Assembly: GCA_963662175.1 (NCBI GenBank)
Contig: OY759221.1
Coordinates: 1,240,001-1,304,000 of the forward strand
DNA length: 64,000 nucleotides
Reading direction: 5' to 3'
Origin: Aradus depressus
Lineage: Eukaryota; Arthropoda; Insecta; Hemiptera; Aradidae
The position numbers and the translations under genes were made by a program. Shown here one piece after another: positions 11,756 to 23,028 of this stretch. How positions within the stretch are numbered: the stretch's first letter is position 1; every line of letters starts with the position of its first letter. Below the pieces are notes generated by a model. The model saw only the letters and a list, made by a program, of their open reading frames with translations, searched no databases and was not told the DNA's origin.

Positions 11756-12687
11756 TCGTTAAGTTTCCCTTTGAACTGATCGGCCCATTGAGTGGCTACT
11801 GTTTGAAAATAGTGAACAAAGAGTTAATCACTGCAGTGTGGGTTAGTGACAAATAAACTCAGAGGTATGAGCTTTGTGACGTTACTTTGTAATTCCATTT
11901 ATAAATAATTTAATGTATAATTTCTTGTGTAAGACAAAACTTGAGAAAATTTAAAAAATATTTTATAGTACATCATATTTTGTAAAGATCGGAGTTGATG
12001 GGTTTAGTTGTTACATAAGTCGAAAGCCTATAGATATTTTTCCATAATTTTCGAAAATGTTACAAAAATCATTCCATAAATTGGGATGTTTTCATTGTGA
12101 AATAAATTTAAAAAAAAAAAATACCCCTTTCTCAGGTAATATCCGACCAAATTACATTTACACAATATTTAGATTAACTGTTCTACAATAAAACTCGGGT
12201 TCATCGTGTCTTGATGAAACTGCATTAATTGTTGTTTTCAATTGTCTTAAAACATGTGACAAGTGATGACGTAGCTATAGCTGTACAAGAACACCCACTA
12301 ACTACGGCTTGATGGCAGATAAAATGGGATTAAACAAACCTTCATAATAGGTAATACATAAATAACTGGGTAATTTAAATAAATTATATACATATAGGTA
12401 GTAGAAAGGTTCGTCTTCACAAAATCTAAAGTTTTCAAAAATTAAATAAATATTTATTTCATGCAAAATAATGCAATAACGAGCGCTACCTACAGGAAAG
12501 ATACTTAGTTAGAAGAAGCAAAAAGGAGATAATATCCAGAAATGTGAATGCAAATTGTTAAGGCTGACAGCCCTTTATATCTGAACCTTGTTTCACTTAT
12601 CTAAACATGTCCTGCACTCAGTATGACAAATGACAGACGCATACTAGTATTGTTCAATTACTACATTACTAACTGAAAAGTGGATAG
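11756..12687. other. AT-rich, nothing recognised
   Basis: No gene, array or element boundary seen. Confidence 0.45.
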
Positions 12688-12832
12688 AGTTAGCGTGCTT
12701 GCCTACTGTGCTCAAGATGGCCGGTGAAAAAACATTGAACACGTCGTCCTTCGGAACGTTACGCGATAAGTTCGAGCCTGTGCCATCAGGTACTCGCTAA
12801 AGATCCCAACACTGAGTAAACTAGAGTCTGAA
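12688..12832 (+). mobile_element. Degenerate SINE copy c
   Basis: Plus-strand remnant: a tRNA-head trace (TTAGCGTGCTT), then ACGTCGTCCTTCGG and CAGGTACTCGCTAAAGAT, which align with the SINE body. The B box and 3' stem-loop are lost. Confidence 0.6.
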
Positions 12833-13040
12833 GTATTGTGGATTTCGGCGCCAATAAAAGCAAGGAAAGCTTTCCCGCCAAAATACTAATAAAAACGAAG
12901 ATACTAGTAAAAAAACTTCTGCTAACAAAAATCTTTAGGAATGACGTGAAATTCGAGCATATTACACTAAAAATAATAGTTGTCAAAACCGAAACTTTTA
13001 ATGAGTATAAAAAAACCAAGAGCGGGTTCAACTTTTATAA

Positions 13041-13423
13041 TGTCTAATTCTATAATAATACGTATTTATAGTGTATCGGTACCGGTATCGGTACGCCATC
13101 GTCAGCACAAAGTTCAAAATAGCCATAATAAAAGTTAAATTAAATAAGTTCTTCGTTTTTATTTATTTGTATTAGCTTTCCATTATATTAACGAAATATA
13201 TACTTATATTTAAATATTTGTAACAGTCAGAATGCTCCGTTAAGGCAGGACTCCCCCACGAGATTTCTTTAAGGGACACTGGTGACAGCCCTAGATAAAC
13301 TCAGGTGCATTGTATAAATATGACAACCTATCAAACTTAAATTTTACTTTTGAACTTTCTGCTGACGATGGTGTAAGCCGAAACCGGTACACTTTATGTA
13401 TATATTTTGGTAGAATTAGACAA
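13041..13423. mobile_element. MITE-like element with long diverged terminal inverted repeats
   Basis: Left arm (13041 to about 13121) and right arm (about 13347-13423) are inverted copies, roughly 75-80 bp. Both start from TGTCTAATTCTA and share AGTGTAYCGGT and CCATCGTCAGCA followed by AAAGTTCAAAA. The left arm has an extra ACCGGTATCGG-type insertion. The interior is short and non-coding, as in non-autonomous DNA transposons. Each arm contains CTGACGA on the strand reading toward its end. Confidence 0.72.
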
Positions 13424-14485
13424 TATACAAGTTAAACAAGGTACATTTCTTGGTGGTAGGCAGTTATTATAGATTCTCTAGCAAGCTATTTAACATTTTA
13501 ATTAAAAATATTTTAACTTATTGTACTGTTGTTTTTAAATTTTATTATTGTAATATTGTTAATGATTGACATGAGTTTTAATTTACTCGAAAGTTCTAGA
13601 TTATTTTTGGTTTATGTATGTTTAGATTCCAGCTGAAGTCAGTTTGCTGACGAAACTACTCGTGGTTCAATAAATGTTGGACTCATGCATCTTATTACTT
13701 ATTTAGTTGAACAAGGTTTTTTGTTTTTATTTATTTGCATCAGTTTCCCAAATATGGACAAATATCGCAAAAATATATTCGGACAAAGATAGAAAAAGTC
13801 AATATTTTTTGTATCTACCCATGAAAAAATGAATTTGTTTTTGTTTTCTAAAGTATTTTTAATATTTCCACTGAAAATTCCTAGAATAGATACGTGAACA
13901 GTTATATAGGTAGTGCTTTATTAGTTAGGACGTAACTAATGTCAAATGAATTATTTTTTTCACGTGTCTAAAAGCAATATAAAGATTATTAAAAAATAAC
14001 AATAAAATAAAAGGAATAAGATAGGATATATTTAATGATTTTATTAATTTGAGAGCCGTGACATAACAGAGCGACAATAAGGATGTATATTATAAAATGT
14101 ATGTATATAGAAGGGGGCCATTATAGGGGGGCTACTTAATTTTGTGGAAGGTAGGAGCCCAGCTATGGTAGCCCATTAGCCAAATTAGCTCTCAACCAAC
14201 CACAGATCAGGCCTTATGATAGCCACCTCACTGGATCCATATTATATATTTATATACTTTCATCATGTCTACCTACCTACGCCTACATATACATCTTCTT
14301 ATGTATTTTTTACAGAAAAAAATATATATACCTATATATATTGTTTTAACCTATAAAGGTACTTATAGCGTAAATAAAATTAAATTTTAGAATATCAGAC
14401 AAGATAGGAATAATATTGAATATGCGAAAATAATGAGAAGCGTACAAGTACAAAATAAGCAGAATAGAAAATAATATTACACACA
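13424..14485. other. AT-rich, nothing recognised
   Basis: Contains one further CTGAAGTCAG...CTGACGAAAC motif near 13630-13655, related to the CTGANGA family described in the findings. Confidence 0.45.
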
Positions 14486-14563
14486 TGGTTTTTATTTTGT
14501 TACCAATAAATAACTACTGTTTTCTGTTTTTATTTTGTTACCAATAAATAACTACTGTTTTCT
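14486..14563. repeat. 38-bp direct duplication
   Basis: TTTTATTTTGTTACCAATAA and the following CTACTGTTTTCT occur twice in tandem, essentially identical. Confidence 0.85.
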
Positions 14564-15476
14564 GTTTTATGGGGGGCCTTAAAAAAATTTAGGATTCGGA
14601 TTATCAAAAAAAAAAAAAATAGATAATGAAGACAACGACTCAAGAAACTTTCAGAAATAAAATAGGATAAAATATCGAGTATTATGTTAAAAATGAATTA
14701 ATATTTAGATCAATTAATATTTATTATTAAATTATTGAACACTTTATAGTAACTAAATATCATTTTGTTTATTTCGGATGAACCGAAACTATTCCACCGA
14801 CATAGACAAAACCTGATAATTCCACCCCCTTCTGTAATTTGGTGATAGAAAACATGTGTAATGTATTTATTTTTCTGAACTGTAAACAGACAATGAAGGA
14901 GGCTCCAGACCAGATCTCGATATAAAGAATCCTCATTTGGCCCCATATTAGCCAATTTATGTACAACTGCTATTATTGGCAAAAAAAAATGTTGTAAAAA
15001 CTAAACAAATATTTTAAACAACTTTTTATTTTTCTTCAGATGCAAAACATCCTTATTACAACCAAGGCAAAAAATTATAGATTTGAAGCTAAGAGAAAAA
15101 CGGGTCTTTTAAAATATGTAAGTGAGTGAGATTCTACACTCAAATAAAAAATAGTCTATTAAATCAACAAAATATTTGTAAACTTAAAAAAAAGTTGTTA
15201 AATTTCAGTTAATAAAATGTTTATTTAACATAGTTTCATGTACTAAAACAAAATGGCGGCGATGACGTAACATGCGCGCCAACCCTTCTGTACCTTTATT
15301 TGAATATATTTTCAAAAAGAAAAAAAAACTTTATAACAAATATGTACATAATCATTTTAGTAAGAAAAATAAAATTATTATAATTTTTTATCCTATCTAT
15401 GGTAATAAACCTCATGAACGTGGAGGTCGAGTTAATTGGATTTGTTAAACAAAAGTTAGTCGAAAATATTAAGTAT
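14564..15476. other. AT-rich, nothing recognised
   Basis: Frames at 14710-14982 and 15296-15493 show no recognisable domain and have the AT-driven composition of the region. Confidence 0.45.
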
Positions 15477-15612
15477 ATTCTATTATCGGGCAAAAATTAA
15501 AATTATTATATTCTATTATCGGGCAAAAATTAAAATTATTATATTCTACTATCGGGCAACAAAAAAAAAAAGTATTATATTCTACTATCGGGCAAAAATT
15601 TAAATTATTACA
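15476..15612. repeat. About 33-bp tandem repeat, 4 copies
   Basis: TTCTATTATCGGGCAAAAAT recurs four times with TTAAAATTATTATA spacers. The third copy has an A-run expansion. Confidence 0.85.
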
Positions 15613-15961
15613 AAATGAATAAATAAAACGGAATTTTCTTCCTTCTTTATTTTACCTCAAAACAAATTTAAGGGTAAAATCCGCGTTAATCATATAACTA
15701 ACTATTCCCAAAAGGATTTCACAAAATTAATTACGGATCTACTTATTTCATAAATGAAAATTAATATAATTTGTCAATGTTTATATTTTTGTGCTATTTG
15801 AGGAGTTAATAAGGAACTACTGAACCAAAATCGGTAGGTACCTAACACATTTACTTACAGTTAGCTTAAAATTTTGAAGTTTTATCAGTAGCTACGAATG
15901 TTTTAGTCCACCGAAATTTAGTAAATTTTGAGAAAAAAATTATATATGAATATCGAAAAAG

Positions 15962-16135
15962 TAATAAATAAATAAAACAAACTTATTTTTTGAAATATTG
16001 TCTATTCCACTAAAGATATATATACATATATAACTACCATATACATATATAACTACCATATATAACTATATGTATATATATCTTTAGTGGAATAGACAAT
16101 ATTTCAAAAAATAAGTTTGTTTTATTTATTTATTA
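15962..16135. repeat. 174-bp near-perfect palindrome
   Basis: The left arm begins TAATAAATAAATAAAACAAA and the right arm ends with its exact reverse complement. Arms of about 70 bp appear perfect and enclose a short centre with two ACTACCATATA units. It would extrude a long hairpin. A MITE or a recent inverted duplication would both fit. Confidence 0.9.
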
Positions 16136-18868
16136 CAAGTTTCCACAATATGTCCGCGTTCCTCAACTTAGAAGTTATCGAAAAAGTATCTCAAATTCTT
16201 ATAAGTTTCTATTTTGTACCAAGTTTTCTATATGTATTTTACTTTATATCGACTGTCGTTAATTAACTTTATTGTATCTATTTTTATTTATTTAATTTTA
16301 CGTATTTTGGTCATATTATTATGTATAAGTTTATTTATAGTATGATGTATATTACGTTGTAGTCACACAATCATCAAATTTACTTAGATTCGTAGACGAT
16401 TCTAAACATACAAAACAAACATTAAAAATTTGAGTTTAGATCTTTATAACTATTAAAATTGTCAATGTACCAAGAATATTATTAAAATAGTCATAATTAT
16501 TAATCCTGCCATCTAGCGTGAACGGCAAATACTGAGCTGTTTATTAAGGATCCGCTGGTCAAAAACAAAACTCTTATTTAAAAAAAGTGTATGATGCTTA
16601 AATTAAGTAATTCAAGTGGCATTTTCCATAAAATGTCGAATAATACCAGCAAAAAACAAATAAAAAAATTAAAATCTATTACAGATTCACCCCATGTCAG
16701 TAAGATCTTTTTTTACAATAAATATTTTCTATGAAAACTTGCGGTGTTAATGTTGTCATTTTGTGTTAGCTTGAGAGGACTTGGCAGGAGGAAGTCCCAA
16801 TTTGACAAAAACCCCGACACTCTAAGTCAAGATATTCTGGGCCTCTTCCCTCTCAACCCAACATAAATAAATATCGAAAATATTTTCTTTGTTCCAAAAT
16901 TTACTTCAAATATTAAGTTTTAATTACCAATTTTATTTGTTGTCATTATTATTTTATTTTATTTTATTTTTTCCTTCGCATCGACAACCAAGGTCTCTTA
17001 TCATTTGATATTTATTTATATTCCATTCTTTAATAAATTATTTTTTTAAATATATTATTACAAAAGTTATAATAAACGCAACTATTTTAATGATGATGTC
17101 AACTATTGGCTGTTCCTTTCGGAGCCTGTTAAACATCTCAACAGAAGAAACAACAGTTGTTATACAGTTATATTCATTTCATTAATTGCACCATTAAATA
17201 TGTTTATAAGTAGTAGTAATGTTCAATATTTATCATTCGTTTATGCACTTACCCAATAAAGTTTTATTATTATTATTATTCATTTTTATTTCTATAATGT
17301 TTATCTTCATTTTAATTTTAAAATATAATAGAATTGACAGTTCATTTTTGAAAATTTTTATAAAAATACGCTTTGTTTGATTTCGGCCAATGGTAAAAGT
17401 GAATTTATTTATTTGGTAGTTATGCACAAATATCTAAACATTTGAATGAAATAAATAACTTTTTATATGATTTAAAAGAATTGCCAGTTTAGATACATTT
17501 TTTACTAAAAAAAAAAAAAAATCGAACTAGAAATTTGGTTAAGTACGGGAGTAGAGTGGTCAGTTATTCGGTGGGTGAATCCGAACCTAATAAACCAGGC
17601 GAGTTGAATCACCCGACACATGATTATATATGATTGTAATCAGCACCATTTTGGATAATTAGATAATTGAATAATTACGCGCATTATTGCCTCACTCACT
17701 CACTCATTCAGTCTAACAACGGTAAATCCCGTAGTTTTACCAAAACACCGATTCATTTATATATATATTTCATTTAGTTGAAGATTATTTATTTTAATTC
17801 GTAATTTTTTCGGTATGTCGAAATATATTTATAGTTACATTATAAAAAAAAAAAAAAAAATGGAACCAACTTTAAAATAAATGACCCTAATTTTGTTTTA
17901 ATAACTGTCATTAACTTGAGATAACATTGCCGTTTAAATAATCGACATTTTTTGTACATTATTTTATTTTAAAGAGAACGAATCTTTTCAATTCGCATCA
18001 ACTGATATTACTTCTAGAATTCCCCGGACGTAACGCGGCGGCTACACAATGTTCACTCAACTGGACAGCTCTGGGGCTCCAGAAAACGGCGACGCAACCA
18101 CGACGTGCGAGCTGTGTCATGGATTTAACTGTAGATGGGCCAAAGAAAAAATAACCGAATTAGGAGTCTAAAAGGTTATAACGTCCTCTGTTATAGCGCG
18201 GATACGGATGTTTGGGGAAGAAGAATGCGGTTTGTTAATAACGCCTCCTGCGGTGTTTCTACAACACAGAGTTAAATAGGACATTCTTTAATCTCATGTC
18301 AATATGAAAGTAAGACTATTTTGATCAAAAGTGTCGATCCCAATAATTCGCCGAAATTAATGACCGTAGAGTCTACATGTTAGATGGGTTGGACGGAAAT
18401 GATGCGACTTGAGTCGTATCCAGCGCTATTCTTACGACATACGGCAGATAAGGCTAACTTTGGTTAGACAGATCTTGCCTAAATAGTCTCTGTACATCGC
18501 GCAAACTGCTCGCAAGACTTGGCAACAACGTATGAGCGTTTAGTCGGAGCTTTGAAGATAAGTTTTGAGAGGGTTTATAAATTCATCCTGCAGGTATTTC
18601 TAAAGCACAGAATCAACAGAAAGATGTAAGCAATTCTCTATTTGCTGGAAGAGAAGGAAGCAGATCTACAAGAATTTCGATCTCGAGAAACCTAATGAAA
18701 CGTAAAGGCTTGGTATTTATTCATAACGGTCGGGTGTGGTATGGAAACGCGCCTTCCTTCGTCTATAATCTACAGCAGAAATAGTCTCGCATTATGCTAA
18801 TATGGAAGTGGATGGATCTTACATGGGCAAACTAATGATAATGAGGCTAGGGCAGTATTCAATGTTGG
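16136..18868. other. Dll-proximal part of the presumed intron 1
   Basis: Mostly AT-rich and featureless to about 18000. From about 18000 to 18800 the composition becomes balanced, with several CpG-containing stretches (for example around 18030-18120). No protein similarity was found there, so a cis-regulatory role is only a possibility. Confidence 0.5.
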
Positions 18869-18877
18869 ACTTACCGT
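18869..18877 (-). other. Splice donor of the Dll exon
   Basis: Reading the minus strand, coding sequence AAGACG is followed by GTAAGT, a perfect metazoan 5' splice site. The conserved protein similarity stops here: the residues encoded beyond it do not resemble Dll. Confidence 0.88.
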
Positions 18878-19172
18878 CTTTGGGAGGCGATGGGCATTGG
18901 GGGGCGTAGGTTCCTAGGTGGTATCCTGTGTAGCTGTTGTGATGCATGGGCGGGAAGGGGTAAGCGGAGAGGGCAGGTCGGGGGCTTCCAAACCCGCCGT
19001 CATGATGTCCTTGCCCACCCCCCTGCTGGAAGTGATGGGGGTGGTAGCTGCGAGGGTAGCCGGCGGCATGCTGCTGGAGCTCGATGAAGGCGGACTTGGA
19101 GGTGGGAGGTCCCGCAGCCAGCGCCTCCAGCCCTGGATGATGTCCGCCTCCGCTCTCCATCTCCGAGCCCAT
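18875..19172 (-). CDS. Dll: Distal-less homeobox gene, N-terminal coding exon (partial gene)
   Basis: Dll is the nuclear homeodomain transcription factor that specifies distal limb and appendage fate in arthropods. This exon encodes 99 residues of the region before the homeodomain. Visible blocks are KSAFIELQQHAAGYP (residues 26-40), a His/Gly-rich stretch (43-60), YPFPPMHHNSYTGYHLGTYA (71-90) and SPPKD (95-99); these are the diagnostic N-terminal segments shared by insect Dll proteins. The frame ends at a consensus donor (GTAAGT, 18874-18869), leaving phase 1, just after SPPKD where insect Dll genes are also interrupted (from memory). The ATG at 19172 is the only in-frame Met downstream of an in-frame stop at 19262-19260, so it is chosen as start. 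An open frame continues upstream to about 19259, so an alternative start is possible. The homeodomain exons are not recognised in this window. Base composition is far more GC- and CpG-rich than the surroundings. Confidence 0.93.
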
Positions 19173-19280
19173 GTTGCTCGGGGTCGGGGTGCTTGATCCT
19201 CCTGAGCCCCCCTCACCGAACGGGCTCCCGAGCTCTGTGTAATTCAGCGTGATGGCTTCTCAAATGACCACTCACTGCAT
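19173..19280 (-). other. Probable Dll 5' UTR part of the exon with candidate splice acceptor
   Basis: Minus-strand sequence upstream of the ATG has an in-frame stop at 19262-19260. Further up is a T-rich tract ending in TTTATGCAG (AG at 19276-19275), a good acceptor. If used, the exon would run 19274-18875 (400 nt) and a non-coding 5' exon would lie at higher coordinates. This is inferred from the splice signal only; a transcription start within the block is the alternative. Confidence 0.5.
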
Positions 19281-19369
19281 AAAAAAACAAAACGCGCACT
19301 TCTTAAAAAACCGCACTTCTTTTTCCAATAAATATTAATCAATAAATAATAAAAAAATCACTGAACATT

Positions 19370-19720
19370 GTGGCGCACTACGTGATCATGGCGGGTGTCC
19401 GGTATCACAGGGCGAGTGATAAGAGAACGAGAGAGGTCGGGCGTGCGTTTGGTCGGGACCCCGGGCGGCTAGTGAGGTTGGGTGGGGAGTTAGGGGCCGT
19501 GGTACCGTCAACTCCCGTACAGAGAGCACCACTCGCCTTGAGTTGGCCGAGGGGCGTGGCCCTGCCTCACTCCCATTGGTCCATGTCTCTCCCCTCCACC
19601 TCCCCACCTTTGCGCCTCCTCTCCCCACCCTACATAGCACCTCACCGACCCTCCTCTGCCCATTCGTACACCGTTTCTCCTCCTGTTGTTCCATCCCTGT
19701 CAGATAAAGAAATATACAAC
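19370..19720. promoter_or_regulatory. CpG-rich block just upstream of the Dll exon
   Basis: This block is clearly richer in G, C and CpG than the AT-rich DNA on both sides and lies immediately 5' of the Dll exon on its strand. It holds overlapping open frames on both strands with biased, low-complexity products, as expected of non-coding GC-rich DNA. It may contain the promoter or a 5' UTR exon. No unambiguous TATA or initiator element could be assigned. Confidence 0.45.
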
Positions 19721-20469
19721 TAGCAGGTTACCCTGCGAAATACCATGTACTGCTATTAGGAAACCCGACTCACTCTCCGGAACAGAACTGCTGCTCTTCT
19801 CATAGCCTGAACTTGGTCCTTCTGTGCAAGTAGTGGCTCCATTCCAGATCCTTTTTGAAGCGACCACTTCTTCGGCCCCCAGAGCCATCAACCATTTTGT
19901 AATATTTTGTAAATCCTTGGTAAAGCAGTTGGGGAAGATTACCTCTCTACTTTTGAACTGGAAAGATGAAATCATGGGGAAAGTTGCATTTTAAAACAGA
20001 TGTGTACTAATCAAGGGCGGATCCAGGATGTTCATCAGGGGGGTTGACAGGTTGAGTAACAGTCTGAGTATATGAGACTGTAAAGGAATGACGACATTAA
20101 AGTCTGTGCGCAAGACCGCAATTACTAGGACGTCTTTCCCAATTTAACATGCATATTTATTTATCCTTAACAAAATTGGCATATGAGCCTAGGGCTAAGG
20201 TGGTAATTCTGCTTCCCCCCCCCCCCCCCCCCCCCCCCCTTGTACCAATCGATACACAAGAAAGGCGCTGCTCTTCCCTCCGTTTCAAGGCTATTTTGCA
20301 GTTTTCTGTTGGTAAGAATTACAAAAGGAACTGCCAAGTACAACGTACAATATCATTCAAAAACAAAAGTCACTCGATGTCAAATATGCAATTCTAAGAA
20401 TTATACAGAAGAATTGGTACGATTTGTTATAAAGACGTTGTGCTGATGAAAAAGTGTAATTTAACGATA
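19721..20469. other. Dll upstream flank, no gene seen; contains poly(C)
   Basis: Frames here have no recognised similarity. A run of 25 C lies at 20215-20239. Confidence 0.5.
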
Positions 20470-20690
20470 TTAAAGTGTCTCTTGAAGTGCAATCGTTATC
20501 AATAACCCTTCTGTGTCATTTTACTAATGAACTATCAATAAACAGCCAATCAGTACAATCAATAAATAGTTTTTCGAGGAATATAAATTATATTTCATTG
20601 ATACCTAGGATACATGATATAATGAGCCAACAATCCAAGCACACAAACGAAACCTTGTTATTGGGTTCTTATCATGTCATATCGGTTGAG
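20470..20690 (+). repeat. Dispersed repeat family 2, copy 1
   Basis: Diverged from but collinear with 33865-34100. Both contain TATCAATAA near a CTCTGYGTCAT-like block, CAATAAATAGTTTTT, and an ACAAAMGAAACYTTGTTA block. Probably fragments of one unidentified transposable element. Confidence 0.65.
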
Positions 20691-20902
20691 ATAAAATAAA
20701 ATAAAATATTTATTCTAGATTTGAGGTCCTCTTCAAAATAATAACAAATAAAGAATAAAAACAATAATAAATAAAGAGTGTCAGCTTGCACTATTTAATA
20801 GGAAATAGTGAAGAAAAGTATATTAAAAACGGGAATAACCGGGTATATATCTGTGCTGTTTGGGTAAAGGGGTATATGTCAATTTTTTGTGAAAATGGGT
20901 AA

Positions 20903-20942
20903 CACCTATCTAAAGCAAGTCATAACTTGCTTTAGATAGGTG
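20903..20942. repeat. Perfect 18-bp hairpin, 4-nt loop
   Basis: CACCTATCTAAAGCAAGT, loop CATA, then the exact reverse complement. No T tract follows that would suggest a terminator. Confidence 0.92.
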
Positions 20943-21328
20943 ATCTCTATGTTGGGGTAAAGAGAAATAAGTCAGAATCTTATGACATCATTGAAAAAAA
21001 AAGGAAGTGAAAAGGGGGACAACTGAGAAACATGGGAGTTCTCTGAAAACTGAAAACAGAAAAACTGACATATACCCACCCCTTTACTCCAACACCACAG
21101 AATTATGTATGTATGTAATGTATACTATAAATATCTATATTATAATATATAAATATATAATCCCCTATTTAATATTCTTCATATTTTTCTTCATTATTTC
21201 CTATTAAATTGTGCATGCTGTTACTCTTCATCCATATATATTACTAGATCTTTCTCCCGGCGTTGCCCTGTTAGTAACTAACTTAACATACTATTCCCAT
21301 CAAAAATTTTCATATGTATTACCGAAAT
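20943..21328. other. AT-rich, nothing firm
   Basis: A phrase near 21255 (CGGCGTTGCCCTGTTAG) resembles one at 33775-33795 (GAGTTGCCCGGGTG), hinting at another dispersed repeat. Confidence 0.4.
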
Positions 21329-22209
21329 CAGCTGATTATTGTTAACATGGGAGGCACCTGGCAAATTAGGTTATTATAGTAACTTATAATAATATAGGTA
21401 GTAAGTATACAGTAACTTATTATTCAGCTGATTATTGTTAACATGGGAGGCACCTGGCAAATTAGGTTATTATAGTAACTTATAATAATATAGGTAGTAA
21501 GTATACAGTAACTTATTATTCAGCTGATTATTGTTAACATGGGAGGCACCTGGCAAATTAGGTTATTATAGTAACTTATAATAATATAGGTAGTAAGTAT
21601 ACAGTAACTTATTATTCAGCTGATTATTGTTAACATGGGAGGCACCTGGCAAATTAGGTTATTATAGTAACTTATAATAATATAGGTAGTAAGTATACAG
21701 TAACTTATTATTCAGCTGATTATTGTTAACATGGGAGGCACCTGGCAAATTAGGTTATTATAGTAACTTATAATAATATAGGTAGTAAGTATACAGTAAC
21801 TTATTATTCAGCTGATTATTGTTAACATGGGAGGCACCTGGCAAATTAGGTTATTATAGTAACTTATAATAATATAGGTAGTAAGTATACAGTAACTTAT
21901 TATTCAGTTGATTATTGTTAGCATGGGAGGCACCTGGCAAATTAGGTTATTATAGTAACTTATAATAATATAGGTAGTAAGTATACAGTAACTTATTATT
22001 CAGCTGATTATTGTTAACATGGGAGGCACCTGGCAAATTAGGTTATTATAGTAACTTATAATAATATAGGTAGTAAGTATACAGTAACTTATTATTCAGC
22101 TGATTATTGTTAACATGGGAGGCACCTGGCAAATTAGGTTATTATAGTAACTTATAATATAATAGGTAGTAAGTATACAGTAACTTATTATTCAGCTGAT
22201 TATTGTTAA
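21329..22209. repeat. 96-bp tandem repeat, 9.2 copies
   Basis: CAGCTGATTATTGTTAACAT recurs every 96 bp from 21329 (next at 21425, 21521, 21617 and so on to 22193). Units are nearly identical. The unit at 21905 carries two substitutions, and the last full unit has an AATATAAT rearrangement. Confidence 0.96.
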
Positions 22210-22277
22210 GGATGCTATATGTGAAATTTTATGTAAATCTGATCTAATGTTTAATGTTTTTAAATTTTTGTATGGAC

Positions 22278-22449
<172 letters not shown>

Positions 22450-22553
22450 TCCTTCTGTGCTCATATAAATTATCGGATCCTCTTCATATGCCAATCACAC
22501 ATTACACAAACTCCTGAAAATAGCTTTAGATGAATGTAAGTCGAAAGGGGGGA

Positions 22554-22572
22554 GGGGGGGGGGGGGGGGGGG
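22554..22572 (+). repeat. Poly(G) run, 19 nt
   Basis: Nineteen G preceded by GGGGGGA, making a 26-nt near-pure G tract. Confidence 0.95.
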
Positions 22573-22814
22573 AAGCAAACTAGCTGGGGTGCCGGCCGTT
22601 CTCCAGCACATACATCAATAATCAGCTGAACAAAATAATAAATAAAATAATAATTTTAGTTTTGACTTTACTATTTAAAGGGCAGGAAATAACAGGAACT
22701 TAACGCAACACTTTATTCCGGAGCTGATCCGTAACGACGATCTTGGTCTTGTTAGATACGATACCTAACTTACGGACTCTCTGTCGCCAAAACTTATTCG
22801 ATAAACCTTGAGAA
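22573..22814. other. Nothing recognised
   Basis: Unassigned sequence before a degenerate SINE copy. A highly decayed SINE head may lie around 22720-22810. Confidence 0.35.
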
Positions 22815-23028
22815 GGCTGTCCTTTGGATGGGATTACGTTAAGCGATCATTCCGAAACTGTACGATGTCAGGTTCTCGTTAAAGACCCCTAGTAACTAAA
22901 CCTAGATAGACAAATTGTAGGACTGCCTCAGTAGTGTCAGGTTCATATCCACCAGAGCGGAGAAAGAGCACTCTGGTAGTAGGCGATATGACCTCGTTGT
23001 TAAAGCCCAGACACGAGTCACAATGAAT
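22815..23028 (+). mobile_element. SINE copy d, degenerate
   Basis: Shows TGTCCTTTGGATGGGATTACG, ACGATGTCAGGTTCTCGTTA, the CCAGAGCGG...CACTCTGG stem-loop and GACCTCGTTGTTAAAGCCC in family order, with substitutions throughout. Confidence 0.8.

Noticed and set aside
18048..18171. Small 40-codon frame near the Dll exon (starts MFTQLDSSGAPENGD)
   Set aside because: Too short, with no known similarity; opposite strand to Dll and inside its presumed intron.
18890..19216. Other-frame and opposite-strand ORFs over the Dll exon
   Set aside because: Shadows of a GC-rich coding exon; only one frame carries the conserved Dll blocks.
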